Source: Candidatus Cloacimonadota bacterium
GTDB lineage: Bacteria > Cloacimonadota > Cloacimonadia > Cloacimonadales > TCS61
NCBI GenBank assembly: GCA_027064945.1
Contig: JAMOPB010000294.1
Location: 1-10,693 of the forward strand
DNA length: 10,693 nt
Reading direction: 5' to 3'
The position numbers and the translations under genes are program-made. Within the stretch, counting starts at the first letter, position 1. Every line of letters starts with the position of its first letter. Under the pieces are notes generated by a model. It saw only the letters and a list, made by a program, of their open reading frames with translations, had not been told where the DNA came from and did not search any database. Below, piece by piece: positions 1-7,187 of this stretch.

Positions 1-1017
1 GCAGATTGGTTTGGAACGGAAACAATCGAATTCACAGCTACAGATAATTCCAACGAAACAGTAACCGATGATGTAGTTGTAACAGTTGTAAATGTAAATG
101 ATGCACCTGAAGTGGATCAATCATCTTTGGAAAAAGAGATCAACTTAGATGATATTGTAGAAATCGATTTATATACAATCTTCACTGATGTTGAGGACGG
201 AAATCTTATTTTTGGTTTCGATGAACCAAATCCAAGAGGCTTTAATCCCGATGAAATTTCAGCAACGATAGAAAACAATATTCTTACTCTTCAAACAGTG
301 AATAATTGGTATGGAGTAACAACTGTTAATTTATCTGCTAATGATGGTGAAAATGAAAACAATATGGCATATGCTTCATTGGTAGTTACAATTAATAACA
401 TTTACACTAATCCTGAAATTTCGACAAATATTACTTCCTTAAATTTTGGAACAGTATTTGTTAGTGAAGTTTCCCAAGTAAAAAGTATTGAAATTAATAA
501 TATAAGTTTGGAAAATGTTAATGTTGAAGATCTTCATTCTCCTGAAAATTTCCAATTAAGATTTTCTGGTGACACAGATTGGAATGATACATTAGCAGGT
601 TTTGAACTTGCCTCAGAGGCAAGTAGAACTATAGAAATCCGATTTATGCCAACAGAGCAAAAAGATTATAATGCTAATTTGGTTATTAACTCTGATGCGA
701 TAAATAGTTCTACAATAGAAATTAATTTGCAAGGTTCTACAAGAAATCCGATACCAAATGCGTTTACTCCAAATGGAGATGGCAAAAATGATTTATTTAC
801 AGTCTCATTGGATGGAAATACAAGTGGCAAGGTGAAAATGTATATCTATAATTCTCGAGGTAAAAAGATTCGAGAAATTTCAGGAAATTCCATATCAACA
901 ATAAGTTGGGATGGTAAAGATGATGATAATAATAAGTGTAAATCTTCGCCTTATCTATACTATATAGAAAAAGATGGGTCTCGGGTTATGCGCGGTAAAG
1001 TGTACCTGGTAAGATAA
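1..1017 (+). CDS. Large surface/secreted protein, 3' end (cadherin-like repeats, ASH-like domain, CHU_C/type B sorting-like C-terminus); 5' truncated
   Basis: The frame is open from the first base, so the gene starts outside the window; the GTG at 112 is an internal valine codon. Of the 338 visible residues, about 1-37 end one cadherin/Ig-like repeat closing in the typical VNDAP motif, and about 38-135 form a second repeat of the same kind (FTDVEDG..., NNWYGV..., SANDG...). Residues about 137-246 (LNFGTVFVSE... IRFMP... LQGS) resemble ASH/choice-of-anchor D beta-sandwich domains. Residues about 250-338 (NAFTPNGDGKNDLF, YNSRGKKI, WDGKDDDN, then PYLYYI and GKVYLVR) match the gliding-motility-associated or FlgD-like C-terminal domain used as a type B sorting domain in type IX secretion. 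No catalytic domain is visible. I infer a cell-surface adhesin or structural protein. The stop codon touches the SD of the next gene, so the two are probably co-transcribed and translationally linked. A periplasmic or S-layer-like role remains possible. Confidence 0.85.
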   Translation, partial: ADWFGTETIEFTATDNSNETVTDDVVVTVVNVNDAPEVDQSSLEKEINLDDIVEIDLYTIFTDVEDGNLIFGFDEPNPRGFNPDEISATIENNILTLQTVNNWYGVTTVNLSANDGENENNMAYASLVVTINNIYTNPEISTNITSLNFGTVFVSEVSQVKSIEINNISLENVNVEDLHSPENFQLRFSGDTDWNDTLAGFELASEASRTIEIRFMPTEQKDYNANLVINSDAINSSTIEINLQGSTRNPIPNAFTPNGDGKNDLFTVSLDGNTSGKVKMYIYNSRGKKIREISGNSISTISWDGKDDDNNKCKSSPYLYYIEKDGSRVMRGKVYLVR

Positions 1018-1027
1018 GGAGGTAATC

Positions 1028-2668
1028 ATGAAAAAAATAACATTAATCTTAACGCTTACTCTTGTTTTGGTAAATTTAATTGCTTTTGAGCAGATAAATC
1101 CTGCTTTTGAAATGAGTGGTGATTACCTACGCTTTACATCATTGAATGAGAAAAGTTTCAATGAATTTGACGATGGTTTTAACCGCATTGCTCTTTCTGT
1201 AGCAAAACCAAATATTTACAAAAACTGGTCTGTTTCAACAGATATTAATCTTTTTGGTGATGATATCTATCGTCAGTTGAATTGGAATCTTAATCCGGCA
1301 TATACCTTTAAAGAGAAATATATTTTAGCCGCTTCATTAGGAATTATCAATAGAAGTTTGGATTCATCTGAATTAATCTTTGGAGAAGCTGAAGAAATTG
1401 ATTCTGAAAGCGTAACAAGTGCAAACTTGGGCTTTAGTTTGAAAGCAAAAGTTTGGCATGATATCTCATTGCAAATGCAAGCTTCATATCTTAATCAACC
1501 AAAATTGAGTTTCTTGGATAGTAATGAGACATTGGATCCATATTTTAGGGCAGGTTTAGATTGGAAAATAAATAAGTTATATTCTGTTGGATTATCATAT
1601 AAAAATGAAGATGAGCAGACATATCTCGGATTAAATTTTTCCGCAAAATTTCCATATCCGAATTTGAAACATAAAATTTATGTTGGTTCAGAAAATATGT
1701 CATACAATCCTACTTTCTCTTTATTTAATTATTGGGAAGTTGGTTTAGGTTATGATGTGTATTATGATAGCAACTTAGGAAATCAGAATTTAGAATTGGA
1801 TCTTGTGTATGAATATCCCGGAAATAAAGAACCTGTTATAGAAATCAACGAACCTGAAAATACTACAGAAGAACAAACGTTGCGCTTCAATGTTTCAGGT
1901 GCGAAAAGATTTAAAAAGATCAGTGTGAAACTAAATGATGAAGAATTATTGAATCAAGAATACATTTGGGATGATGATAGTAAGAATTTTGAAGTTCCTA
2001 TCAAATTAATTGATTCAGATAATAAATTAGAATTTACCGCTGTTTCTGTGAATGATGCGACAACATATAAAATGATAAAGCTTAATTTAGCTCAGGATGA
2101 AATTGTTGAAAATCCAAAAGAAGAAGTTGTAGTAGAGCAAAAAGTTGAGGAAGTTCCTAAAGAAAGTGATTTGGAAAGAGACCAATTAGTAGAAGTAACA
2201 GAAAATGATACTGCGGAAACGGTAGAGCATTACGAAAATTCGCAAAAATTTGTGATAGCGGATGTTGTATTGATCAGTATTCCAAAATCTTTCTATGTTA
2301 AAGGAGAAGTTCCATATCTTTACAAGGTGAAAAAAGGTGATAATTTATGGAACATTTCTAAGAATAAAAAGATTTTTGGCGATCCGTTTAAATGGTCACA
2401 ACTGAATATTAAGAACGGATTGATAATTAATAATCCTGATAAAATTTACCCGGGACAAATCATCTATATAGAAAATAACTCCATTTATGATGACTTAGTA
2501 GAATACACTGTGAAAGCGGGCGATAATCTTTGGAATGTGGCTTATAACATGATAGATGATCTTGATGGAAGGTATTTGCTGATTATGTCTAATAAAGATA
2601 CTATGAAGAATCCAAATATAATTCAACCGGGTCAGAAGATCTTGTTTAAGATATTTATTGTGAAATAA
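1028..2668 (+). CDS. Secreted PorP/SprF-like beta-barrel protein with Ig-like domain and two C-terminal LysM domains
   Basis: The start ATG follows AAGGAGGT (1016-1023), which overlaps the upstream stop codon. The 546 residues begin with a signal peptide (about 1-19: KK, hydrophobic core, cleavage near NLIA-FE). Residues about 20-265 are rich in alternating aromatic/polar strands (INPAFEMSG near the N-terminus, SYLNQPKLSFLD in the middle, repeated short strands ending in aromatic residues), as in outer-membrane barrels. The layout recalls PorP/SprF proteins, which often lie directly downstream of type B cargo. Residues about 268-356 look like an Ig-like beta-sandwich, and 357-400 are an acidic Glu/Val linker. 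Two LysM domains follow, about 431-482 (YKVKKGDNLWNIS... PGQIIYI) and 491-541 (YTVKAGDNLWNVA... PGQKILF). LysM binds peptidoglycan or chitin glycans, so I infer an outer-membrane protein tethered to the wall, supporting the upstream surface protein. The LysM call is secure; the PorP assignment is tentative. Confidence 0.82.
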   Translation: MKKITLILTLTLVLVNLIAFEQINPAFEMSGDYLRFTSLNEKSFNEFDDGFNRIALSVAKPNIYKNWSVSTDINLFGDDIYRQLNWNLNPAYTFKEKYILAASLGIINRSLDSSELIFGEAEEIDSESVTSANLGFSLKAKVWHDISLQMQASYLNQPKLSFLDSNETLDPYFRAGLDWKINKLYSVGLSYKNEDEQTYLGLNFSAKFPYPNLKHKIYVGSENMSYNPTFSLFNYWEVGLGYDVYYDSNLGNQNLELDLVYEYPGNKEPVIEINEPENTTEEQTLRFNVSGAKRFKKISVKLNDEELLNQEYIWDDDSKNFEVPIKLIDSDNKLEFTAVSVNDATTYKMIKLNLAQDEIVENPKEEVVVEQKVEEVPKESDLERDQLVEVTENDTAETVEHYENSQKFVIADVVLISIPKSFYVKGEVPYLYKVKKGDNLWNISKNKKIFGDPFKWSQLNIKNGLIINNPDKIYPGQIIYIENNSIYDDLVEYTVKAGDNLWNVAYNMIDDLDGRYLLIMSNKDTMKNPNIIQPGQKILFKIFIVK

Positions 2669-2683
2669 TATAAAAAGATAAAT

Positions 2684-2719
2684 AAAAAAGCCGATTGAGA
2701 AAATCAATCGGCTTTTTTT
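2684..2719. terminator. Bidirectional rho-independent terminator between convergent genes
   Basis: A perfect 9-bp stem (GCCGATTGA at 2690-2698 with TCAATCGGC at 2704-2712) closes a five-base GAAAA loop. Six A residues lie before it and seven T residues after it, so it can work on both strands. It lies between the LysM gene (ends 2668) and the convergent M23 gene (ends 2734). Confidence 0.93.
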
Positions 2720-2733
2720 GTATTTATTAAGAA

Positions 2734-3489
2734 CTAATCCCAGTCTAAGTGATCTAAGAAAAACTTTATAGAATGTTGATTGAAATGCAAGCGATGTCTC
2801 GGATCAAAAGATTTATTGTTTTTATCACGAAGTTCCATATGCAAATGAGCTGCTTTTGTAGTTCTTTGAACATTACCTGTTCTTCCTATTAATCCTACTT
2901 GTGTATCCCTATCAACTTCTTGACCTAAGACAACATTCACTTCATTTAAATGAGTGTAGATGCTTTCGATTCCTTCCGGATATAATATTCTTACGGTTTT
3001 ACCATATTCAATTTTTACACTATCCTGTATTCCGCCTGTTCTTACACAACCTACAGTAACCATATAATGTGGGTTATCACTTACTTCTGTAACTATTCCG
3101 TAATCTGTTAAAGGATAAACAGGAGTATTAATTGGAGCAAACAAGTCTATTCCTTCATGAATTCTTCGCATACTACTGGTACCACGAGGTGCTCCATAAT
3201 GATCTTGCCATCTGTTGTGTATATATTTGTTTATCAATTCTTGAAAAGTTCTTCCGTCTTTGAAAGGAGAATAATATTTACTATAAAGATCAACAAATTC
3301 GGGCGTGATTAAAATAGTCTTTTCCTCTAATTTCCTTGCCGGGAATAATACCGGTTTTTTATCCAATGTAGTAAGTATGGTTATTCTGTCTAATTTCTTA
3401 TTTAATGATTTAATGATAAAAAAATCGGTAATAATAATAATCAATAATATGGCAAAGATAATTGAAATAAATATAGTTGATTTCTTCAT
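2734..3489 (-). CDS. Membrane-anchored M23 family zinc metallopeptidase (LytM-type endopeptidase)
   Basis: M23 peptidases cut peptide cross-links in peptidoglycan. The 251 residues start MKKS and carry one transmembrane segment (about 5-26), so the enzyme is probably anchored in the inner membrane with the catalytic domain in the periplasm. A linker of about 80 residues precedes the domain (about 95-232). The expected residues are all present: HxxxD at H111/D115 (HEGIDLFAP), H180 (YTHL), and HxH at H215/H217 (HLHME). The first motif is HEGID where many members have HxGxD, with the same ligand spacing. This predicts an active enzyme rather than a degenerate EnvC/NlpD-type activator. An AAAGGAG site (about 3496-3502 on the plus strand) sits six bases before the ATG. 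The gene is monocistronic, diverges from the ribosomal operon and ends at the shared terminator 2684-2719. Its promoter could not be fixed by eye. Confidence 0.93.
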   Translation of the reverse strand: MKKSTIFISIIFAILLIIIITDFFIIKSLNKKLDRITILTTLDKKPVLFPARKLEEKTILITPEFVDLYSKYYSPFKDGRTFQELINKYIHNRWQDHYGAPRGTSSMRRIHEGIDLFAPINTPVYPLTDYGIVTEVSDNPHYMVTVGCVRTGGIQDSVKIEYGKTVRILYPEGIESIYTHLNEVNVVLGQEVDRDTQVGLIGRTGNVQRTTKAAHLHMELRDKNNKSFDPRHRLHFNQHSIKFFLDHLDWD

Positions 3490-3637
3490 AAATTTCTCCT
3501 TTATATTTATATTTCTAAGTAAACCAAGTTTTATGAAGTATGAATCTTGGCAATTGTTTTATTCGCTCTGATTTTTATGGTGAAACTGTGTAATTAGCTA
3601 ATATTTTAGGAGTTTATGATAATGTTTTTCTAAAAAC

Positions 3638-3667
3638 TTGACAGTGAGAAGGGGTTGAAAATATTTT
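3638..3667 (+). promoter_or_regulatory. Probable sigma-70-type promoter of the rplM operon
   Basis: A perfect TTGACA (-35) at 3638-3643 is followed after 18 bases by TATTTT (3662-3667), a fair -10 hexamer. Transcription would start near 3674, giving an untranslated leader of about 40 bases with no obvious strong hairpin. GATAAT at 3668-3673 is a better hexamer but is 24 bases from the -35. The position upstream of the first operon gene supports the call. Confidence 0.65.
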
Positions 3668-3712
3668 GATAATCCCGATCGAAAAAGTAATGAAAAGGAA
3701 TAAGGAGAATAC

Positions 3713-4141
3713 ATGAAAACAATGATGCCTAAAGCAGATCAGATCTCTAGAGATTGGTTTGTCATAGATGCAGAAGATGTAGTTTTGGGTCGATTAGCTA
3801 CCAAAGTTGCAACTATCCTTAGAGGTAAGCACAAGCCTTACTTTGCTCCACATATGGATACAGGTGATTTTGTAGTGGTTATTAATGCTGAGAAAATCAG
3901 ATTAACAGGTAATAAAGACCTTCAAAAAACATATCACCGTTATAGTGGATACCCAGGTGGTCTCACAGAGATTTCCTACAAAAGAATGCTTCAGGAAAAA
4001 CCTGAGGAGATTATTACACATGCAGTTAAAGGAATGCTTCCAAAGAATGCCCTTGGAAGAAAAATTATTAGAAAATTAAAAGTTTATGCAGGGAATGAGC
4101 ACCCACACGTAGCTCAAAATCCCAAAGCAATGACTTTGTAA
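3713..4141 (+). CDS. rplM: 50S ribosomal protein L13
   Basis: L13 is an early-assembling protein of the large subunit that binds 23S rRNA. The 142 residues equal the usual family length, and the core motifs are clear: WFVIDAEDVVLGRLAT (about 16-31), LRGKHKPYF, HMDTGDFVVVINA, LTGNK, YHRYSGYPGG, AVKGMLPKNALGR and LKVYAGNEHPH. The ATG follows AAGGAG with good spacing; ATG codons at positions 4 and 5 are alternative starts but are too close to matter. It is the first gene of the translation operon and precedes rpsI, the near-universal bacterial arrangement. In E. coli L13 autoregulates this pair; nothing in the short leader here shows whether that also holds. Confidence 0.98.
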   Translation: MKTMMPKADQISRDWFVIDAEDVVLGRLATKVATILRGKHKPYFAPHMDTGDFVVVINAEKIRLTGNKDLQKTYHRYSGYPGGLTEISYKRMLQEKPEEIITHAVKGMLPKNALGRKIIRKLKVYAGNEHPHVAQNPKAMTL

Positions 4142-4156
4142 GCAGGAGGATATTGA

Positions 4157-4543
4157 ATGCAATATTTCGATGCTGTAGGAAGAAGAAAGAATGCAGTTGC
4201 AAGAGTAAGAATTACTCCTGGAACAGGCAAGAGAATAGCAAATAACAGAACAATCAAAAATTATTTGAATCGTGAAACACTTGAGATGGTTGTTGAGCAA
4301 CCTCTTAAATTAGTAGGTTTATCAGATAAACTTGATGTTAAAGTTAATGTTGTTGGCGGTGGATTAGCAGGTCAAGCCGGTGCTATCCGTCATGGTATTG
4401 CTCGTGCGCTTTGCATTTACGATCCAGAGTTAAGACCAGCTTTGAAAAAAGAAGGTTTCCTTACTCGTGACCCAAGAATGGTGGAAAGAAAGAAACCAGG
4501 TCGTCCAAAAGCAAGAAAGAAATTCCAGTTCTCAAAACGTTAA
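4157..4543 (+). CDS. rpsI: 30S ribosomal protein S9
   Basis: S9 sits in the head of the small subunit; its C-terminal tail reaches the P-site tRNA. The 128 residues show family features: YFDAVGRRKNAVARVR at the start, GTGKRIANNR, VVGGGLAGQAGAIRHGIARAL (about 74-94), LTRDPRMVERKKPG, and the basic tail ending FQFSKR, whose last Arg contacts tRNA in known structures. AGGAGGA at 4144-4150 lies six bases before the ATG, in the 15-base gap after rplM. It is followed by a longer structured spacer before rpsB. No anomalies are seen. Confidence 0.98.
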   Translation: MQYFDAVGRRKNAVARVRITPGTGKRIANNRTIKNYLNRETLEMVVEQPLKLVGLSDKLDVKVNVVGGGLAGQAGAIRHGIARALCIYDPELRPALKKEGFLTRDPRMVERKKPGRPKARKKFQFSKR

Positions 4544-4553
4544 TCTGGGATTT

Positions 4554-4559
4554 TATACA
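4554..4559 (+). promoter_or_regulatory. Possible -10 element of an internal rpsB promoter
   Basis: TATACA ends seven bases before the first base of the rpsB leader hairpin (4566), so a transcript started here would begin at the foot of that hairpin. No convincing TTGACA-like -35 (the best is weak, around 4529-4534) and no extended -10 TG are present. The call rests mostly on position. Confidence 0.3.
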
Positions 4560-4565
4560 AAAAGA

Positions 4566-4643
4566 CTGCACAAAAAATGCAAAACGGTGTTCGAGATATT
4601 CGAATCATATTGCAAGCTAAGTTTGTGCAGAATATTTAACCGT
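4566..4643 (+). promoter_or_regulatory. Structured RNA leader upstream of rpsB, possible S2 autoregulatory element
   Basis: The spacer between rpsI and rpsB holds three nested, exactly complementary arm pairs: CTGCACAAA (4566-4574) with TTTGTGCAG (4622-4630), TGCAA (4578-4582) with TTGCA (4610-4614), and TTCGA (4590-4594) with TCGAA (4600-4604). In addition ACGGT inside the loop (4584-4588) is complementary to ACCGT (4639-4643), just 3' of the outer stem and before the SD (4647-4653), so a pseudoknot is possible. There is no U-run, so it is not a standard terminator. In gamma-proteobacteria S2 represses rpsB-tsf through the rpsB leader; a similar role here is inference. Confidence 0.6.
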
Positions 4644-4658
4644 AAAAAGGAGAATTAA

Positions 4659-5435
4659 ATGTCAGTTGTATCAATGAAGCAACTTTTAGAAAGTGGTGTA
4701 CATTTTGGGCATCAGACTCATAAGTGGAACCCAAAAATGGATAAATACATCTTCTTAAAAAGAAATGGAATCCATATTTTAGATCTTAAGCAGACTTTGG
4801 ATGCTGTAAATGAAGCATATATGTTTGTGAAAGAAATTGCCTCACAAGGCAAATCAGTACTTTTCGTTGGGACGAAAAAACAAGCCAAAGATGCTATCGA
4901 AGAAGCTGCAAAGAATTCAGATTCTTACTATGTTAGCAATCGTTGGGCCGGCGGTATGCTTACCAATATGAAAACTATTCGTAATAGTATCGCAAAATTA
5001 GATTATTATGAACAAATCGTAGAAGATGGCACAATCAATAGTTTCACAAAATTAGAAGGTGTGAAACTTAAGAAAGAATACGATAAGATTTCACATTATC
5101 TTGGTGGTATTCGTGATATGGATAGATTACCGGGTGCAATTTTTATTGTTGATATTATCAAAGAAAACATCGCATTATTGGAAGCAAGAAAACTTGGTAT
5201 TCCTGTAGTAGCTATGGTAGATACAAATTGTGATCCTGATTTTGTTGATTATGTAATTCCAGCAAATGATGATGCGATTCGTGCGATCAAATTAATAGCA
5301 GATACAATGGCTAAAGCTGTTATCGAAGGAAAACAAGCTTTAATGGAAGGTGCTGCTTTTGCTAAGAGTATTGAAGAAGAGCAAAAAGCAGATGCAGAAA
5401 ATTCTGAAGAAGTAGAAGAAGAAAAAGCCGAATAA
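4659..5435 (+). CDS. rpsB: 30S ribosomal protein S2
   Basis: S2 binds late between head and body of the small subunit and helps recruit S1. The 258 residues contain the family signatures: MKQLLESGVHFGHQTHKWNPKM (about 6-27), IFLKRNGIHILDL, VLFVGTKKQA, YYVSNRWAGGMLTN (about 89-102), LPGAIFIVD, ARKLGIPVVAMVDTNCDPDFVDYVIPANDDAIRAI. The last 25 or so residues form a Glu-rich acidic tail, a common variable extension. AAGGAGA (4647-4653) precedes the ATG by five bases. The upstream spacer carries a structured leader and the downstream spacer a stable hairpin, so expression relative to rpsI and tsf may be tuned at both ends. Confidence 0.98.
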   Translation: MSVVSMKQLLESGVHFGHQTHKWNPKMDKYIFLKRNGIHILDLKQTLDAVNEAYMFVKEIASQGKSVLFVGTKKQAKDAIEEAAKNSDSYYVSNRWAGGMLTNMKTIRNSIAKLDYYEQIVEDGTINSFTKLEGVKLKKEYDKISHYLGGIRDMDRLPGAIFIVDIIKENIALLEARKLGIPVVAMVDTNCDPDFVDYVIPANDDAIRAIKLIADTMAKAVIEGKQALMEGAAFAKSIEEEQKADAENSEEVEEEKAE

Positions 5436-5456
5436 TCAGCTTAGAAATAATTACAT

Positions 5457-5483
5457 CAAGAAGAGGCCATTGGTCTCTTCTTG
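5457..5483 (+). promoter_or_regulatory. 12-bp intergenic hairpin between rpsB and tsf
   Basis: CAAGAAGAG (5457-5465) pairs perfectly with CTCTTCTTG (5475-5483), and the stem continues through GCC/GGT (one G-U pair) to a three-base ATT loop. The following bases (CTATATTAAAATG) have no T-run, so it is unlikely to be an efficient intrinsic terminator. It may slow polymerase, protect processed mRNA ends, or set the rpsB:tsf ratio. Confidence 0.7.
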
Positions 5484-5528
5484 CTATATTAAAATGATAA
5501 AAAAAATATATAAAACCAGGAGATAAAA

Positions 5529-6410
5529 ATGAGTATATCTGCAAAAGTTGTGATGGAACTCCGCAAGAGAACTGGTGCGGGAATGATGGATTGTAAAAAA
5601 GCTTTGAAAGAAACTAATGGTGATATGGATGCTGCAATCACCTATTTGCGCGAAAAAGGTATTAGCAAGGCTGCTAAAAAAGCAGATCGTGTTGCTGCAG
5701 AAGGTTTGATTTTTGCTTATGTATCTGAAGATCACACAAAAGGTGCACTTTTAGAATTTAACTCTGAAACAGATTTCGTGGCTAAAAACGAAGATTTCAC
5801 CAACTTTGGTAAACAAGCTGTAAAATTTTTAGTTGAAAATGAAATTGAAGATTTAGAAGTTTTAAAAAATAGCGAATTAGATGGAACATTATTCACAGAA
5901 GCTCTTACTAGCTTAATTGCAACAATTGGTGAAAACTTAAATGTTCGTCGTATTAATTTTATCAAAGCTGACGGCTTTGTAAGCTCATATATCCATATGG
6001 GTGGAAAAATAGGTGTTCTTATCAATTCTTCTTCAGAAGCAACTGAAGAAAATGTGAAAAAAGCATATGATATTGCAATGCATGTTGCTGCTATGGACCC
6101 TTCATATTTTGATAAATCAGAAGTTACTCAAGAAATTCTTGATAAAGAAAAATCTATCATGAAAACTCAATTAATTTCTGAAGGTAAACCGGAAAATATT
6201 ATTGATAAAATTCTTATCGGTAAGATGAATAAATTTTATGAAGAAAATTGTCTCTTACAACAAAAATTTGTAAAAGATGATAAAACTACTGTAGAAAAAT
6301 TTGCTAATCCAATGAAATTAACCGGATTTGTGAGATTTAAAGTAGGAGAAGGAATCGAGAAGAAAGAAGAAGATTTTGCAGCAGAAGTAGCAGCACAAAT
6401 CAAGGGATAA
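5529..6410 (+). CDS. tsf: Elongation factor Ts
   Basis: EF-Ts is the guanine-nucleotide exchange factor that recycles EF-Tu-GDP. The 293 residues match the long bacterial form. An N-terminal UBA-like domain (about 1-55) carries the signature LRKRTGAGMMDCKKAL; the core begins near 56 with the second signature EFNSETDFVAKNEDF (about 76-90), which contains the TDFVAK segment that disrupts nucleotide binding in EF-Tu. The later half (MHVAAMDPSYF, IMKTQLISEGKPENIIDKI, GKMNKFYEENCLLQQKFVKDD) is the coiled-coil and second core subdomain. AGGAGA lies six bases before the ATG. It follows rpsB, as in most bacteria, and its last codons contain the SD of pyrH. Confidence 0.98.
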   Translation: MSISAKVVMELRKRTGAGMMDCKKALKETNGDMDAAITYLREKGISKAAKKADRVAAEGLIFAYVSEDHTKGALLEFNSETDFVAKNEDFTNFGKQAVKFLVENEIEDLEVLKNSELDGTLFTEALTSLIATIGENLNVRRINFIKADGFVSSYIHMGGKIGVLINSSSEATEENVKKAYDIAMHVAAMDPSYFDKSEVTQEILDKEKSIMKTQLISEGKPENIIDKILIGKMNKFYEENCLLQQKFVKDDKTTVEKFANPMKLTGFVRFKVGEGIEKKEEDFAAEVAAQIKG

Positions 6411-6414
6411 TCTA

Positions 6415-7152
6415 ATGAAAAAGATGATGAGAACTTTCAAGCCGGAAAAGATCAATCGCATCATTTTCAAAATTAGTGGTGAAGTACTTGCAGGAAAAAA
6501 AGGCTTCGGCATAGATTTGAAAAGAGTACATGAAATTCTTTCTGAGATAATTTATCTCAAGAAAAAAGGTTATAGCATTGGTATTGTTCTTGGTGGCGGA
6601 AATTTTTTCCGAGGAGCTTCTGAAGTTGGCGACGAGATTAACCGTCACGCAGCCGATAATGTAGGAATGCTTGCAACCATTCAGAATGCAATCGTGCTTA
6701 GTGGAATGCTAAAATGTAAAAATTATCCAACAGAAGTGTATTCTGCCATTCAAGTAGATCGAGTTGCAAAATTGTACACTCCTGACCGAGCAATAACTTC
6801 CTTAAATGAAGGAAAGATTTGTTTTTTCTGTGCTGGTACAGGTAATCCGTTTTTCACCACAGATACAGCGGCAGTTCTCAGAGGCATCGAATTAGATGCA
6901 GACATTATTTTCAAAGGTACAAAAGTTGATGGCGTTTATACCGGTGATCCTGTGAAAGATGAAAATGCTAAATTTATTAGCAAAATTTCTTTCAATGAAG
7001 TTTTGGCAAAAGAGTTAAAAGTAATGGATATGACTGCTTTTTCTTTAGCTAAAGAATATAATATGCCAATTAAAATTTTTAACATAAATACTCCGGGCAA
7101 TATTAAAGAAGCGGTCTTAAATAAAGAGATTGGCACTTTTGTGCATGCCTAG
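6415..7152 (+). CDS. pyrH: UMP kinase (uridylate kinase)
   Basis: This enzyme phosphorylates UMP to UDP with ATP, a step in pyrimidine nucleotide synthesis; the bacterial form belongs to the amino-acid kinase fold and is a hexamer normally activated by GTP and inhibited by UTP. The 245 residues show FKISGEVLAG (about 18-27, nucleotide-binding Lys), GIVLGGGNFFRGA (about 55-67, phosphate loop), NRHAADNVGMLATIQNAIVL (UMP-binding region), and FCAGTGNPFFTTDTAAVLRGIELDADIIFKGTKVDGVYTGDP (about 138-180). The start lies four bases after the tsf stop, with AAGGGA inside the tsf end as SD. ATGs at codons 4 and 5 are possible alternatives. The rpsB-tsf-pyrH-frr order is widely conserved. Confidence 0.97.
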   Translation: MKKMMRTFKPEKINRIIFKISGEVLAGKKGFGIDLKRVHEILSEIIYLKKKGYSIGIVLGGGNFFRGASEVGDEINRHAADNVGMLATIQNAIVLSGMLKCKNYPTEVYSAIQVDRVAKLYTPDRAITSLNEGKICFFCAGTGNPFFTTDTAAVLRGIELDADIIFKGTKVDGVYTGDPVKDENAKFISKISFNEVLAKELKVMDMTAFSLAKEYNMPIKIFNINTPGNIKEAVLNKEIGTFVHA

Positions 7153-7187
7153 ACAGTAATTTAACAAACACAATCAAAGGAGTTGTC

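Noticed and set aside
112..114. GTG as the start of the first gene
   Set aside because: The frame is open to base 1 and the residues before it form the end of a cadherin-like repeat (VNDAP), so this is an internal codon of a truncated gene.
2495..2707. Minus-strand open frame running through the LysM end and the terminator
   Set aside because: It starts inside the terminator hairpin and is opposite a clear LysM domain.
3305..3571. Plus-strand open frame opposite the M23 transmembrane region
   Set aside because: It is the complement of the M23 N-terminal coding region; its hydrophobic look comes from AT-rich antisense codons.
3593..3602. 10-bp palindrome ATTAGCTAAT in the divergent M23/rplM spacer
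   Set aside because: A palindrome of this size is expected by chance in AT-rich DNA of this length, and nothing ties it to either promoter.
4467..4658. 63-codon open frame spanning the rpsI end and rpsB leader
   Set aside because: It overlaps rpsI in another frame, has no own SD, and its second half lies in the structured leader.
5481..5512. Possible TTGCTA ... TATATA promoter before tsf
   Set aside because: The spacer is 20 bases and the start site would fall on the tsf SD, leaving no usable leader.
5484..6025. Open frames on the minus strand opposite rpsB/tsf (similar ones lie opposite pyrH and frr)
   Set aside because: They are antisense shadows of well-identified genes, without SD, family resemblance or plausible composition.
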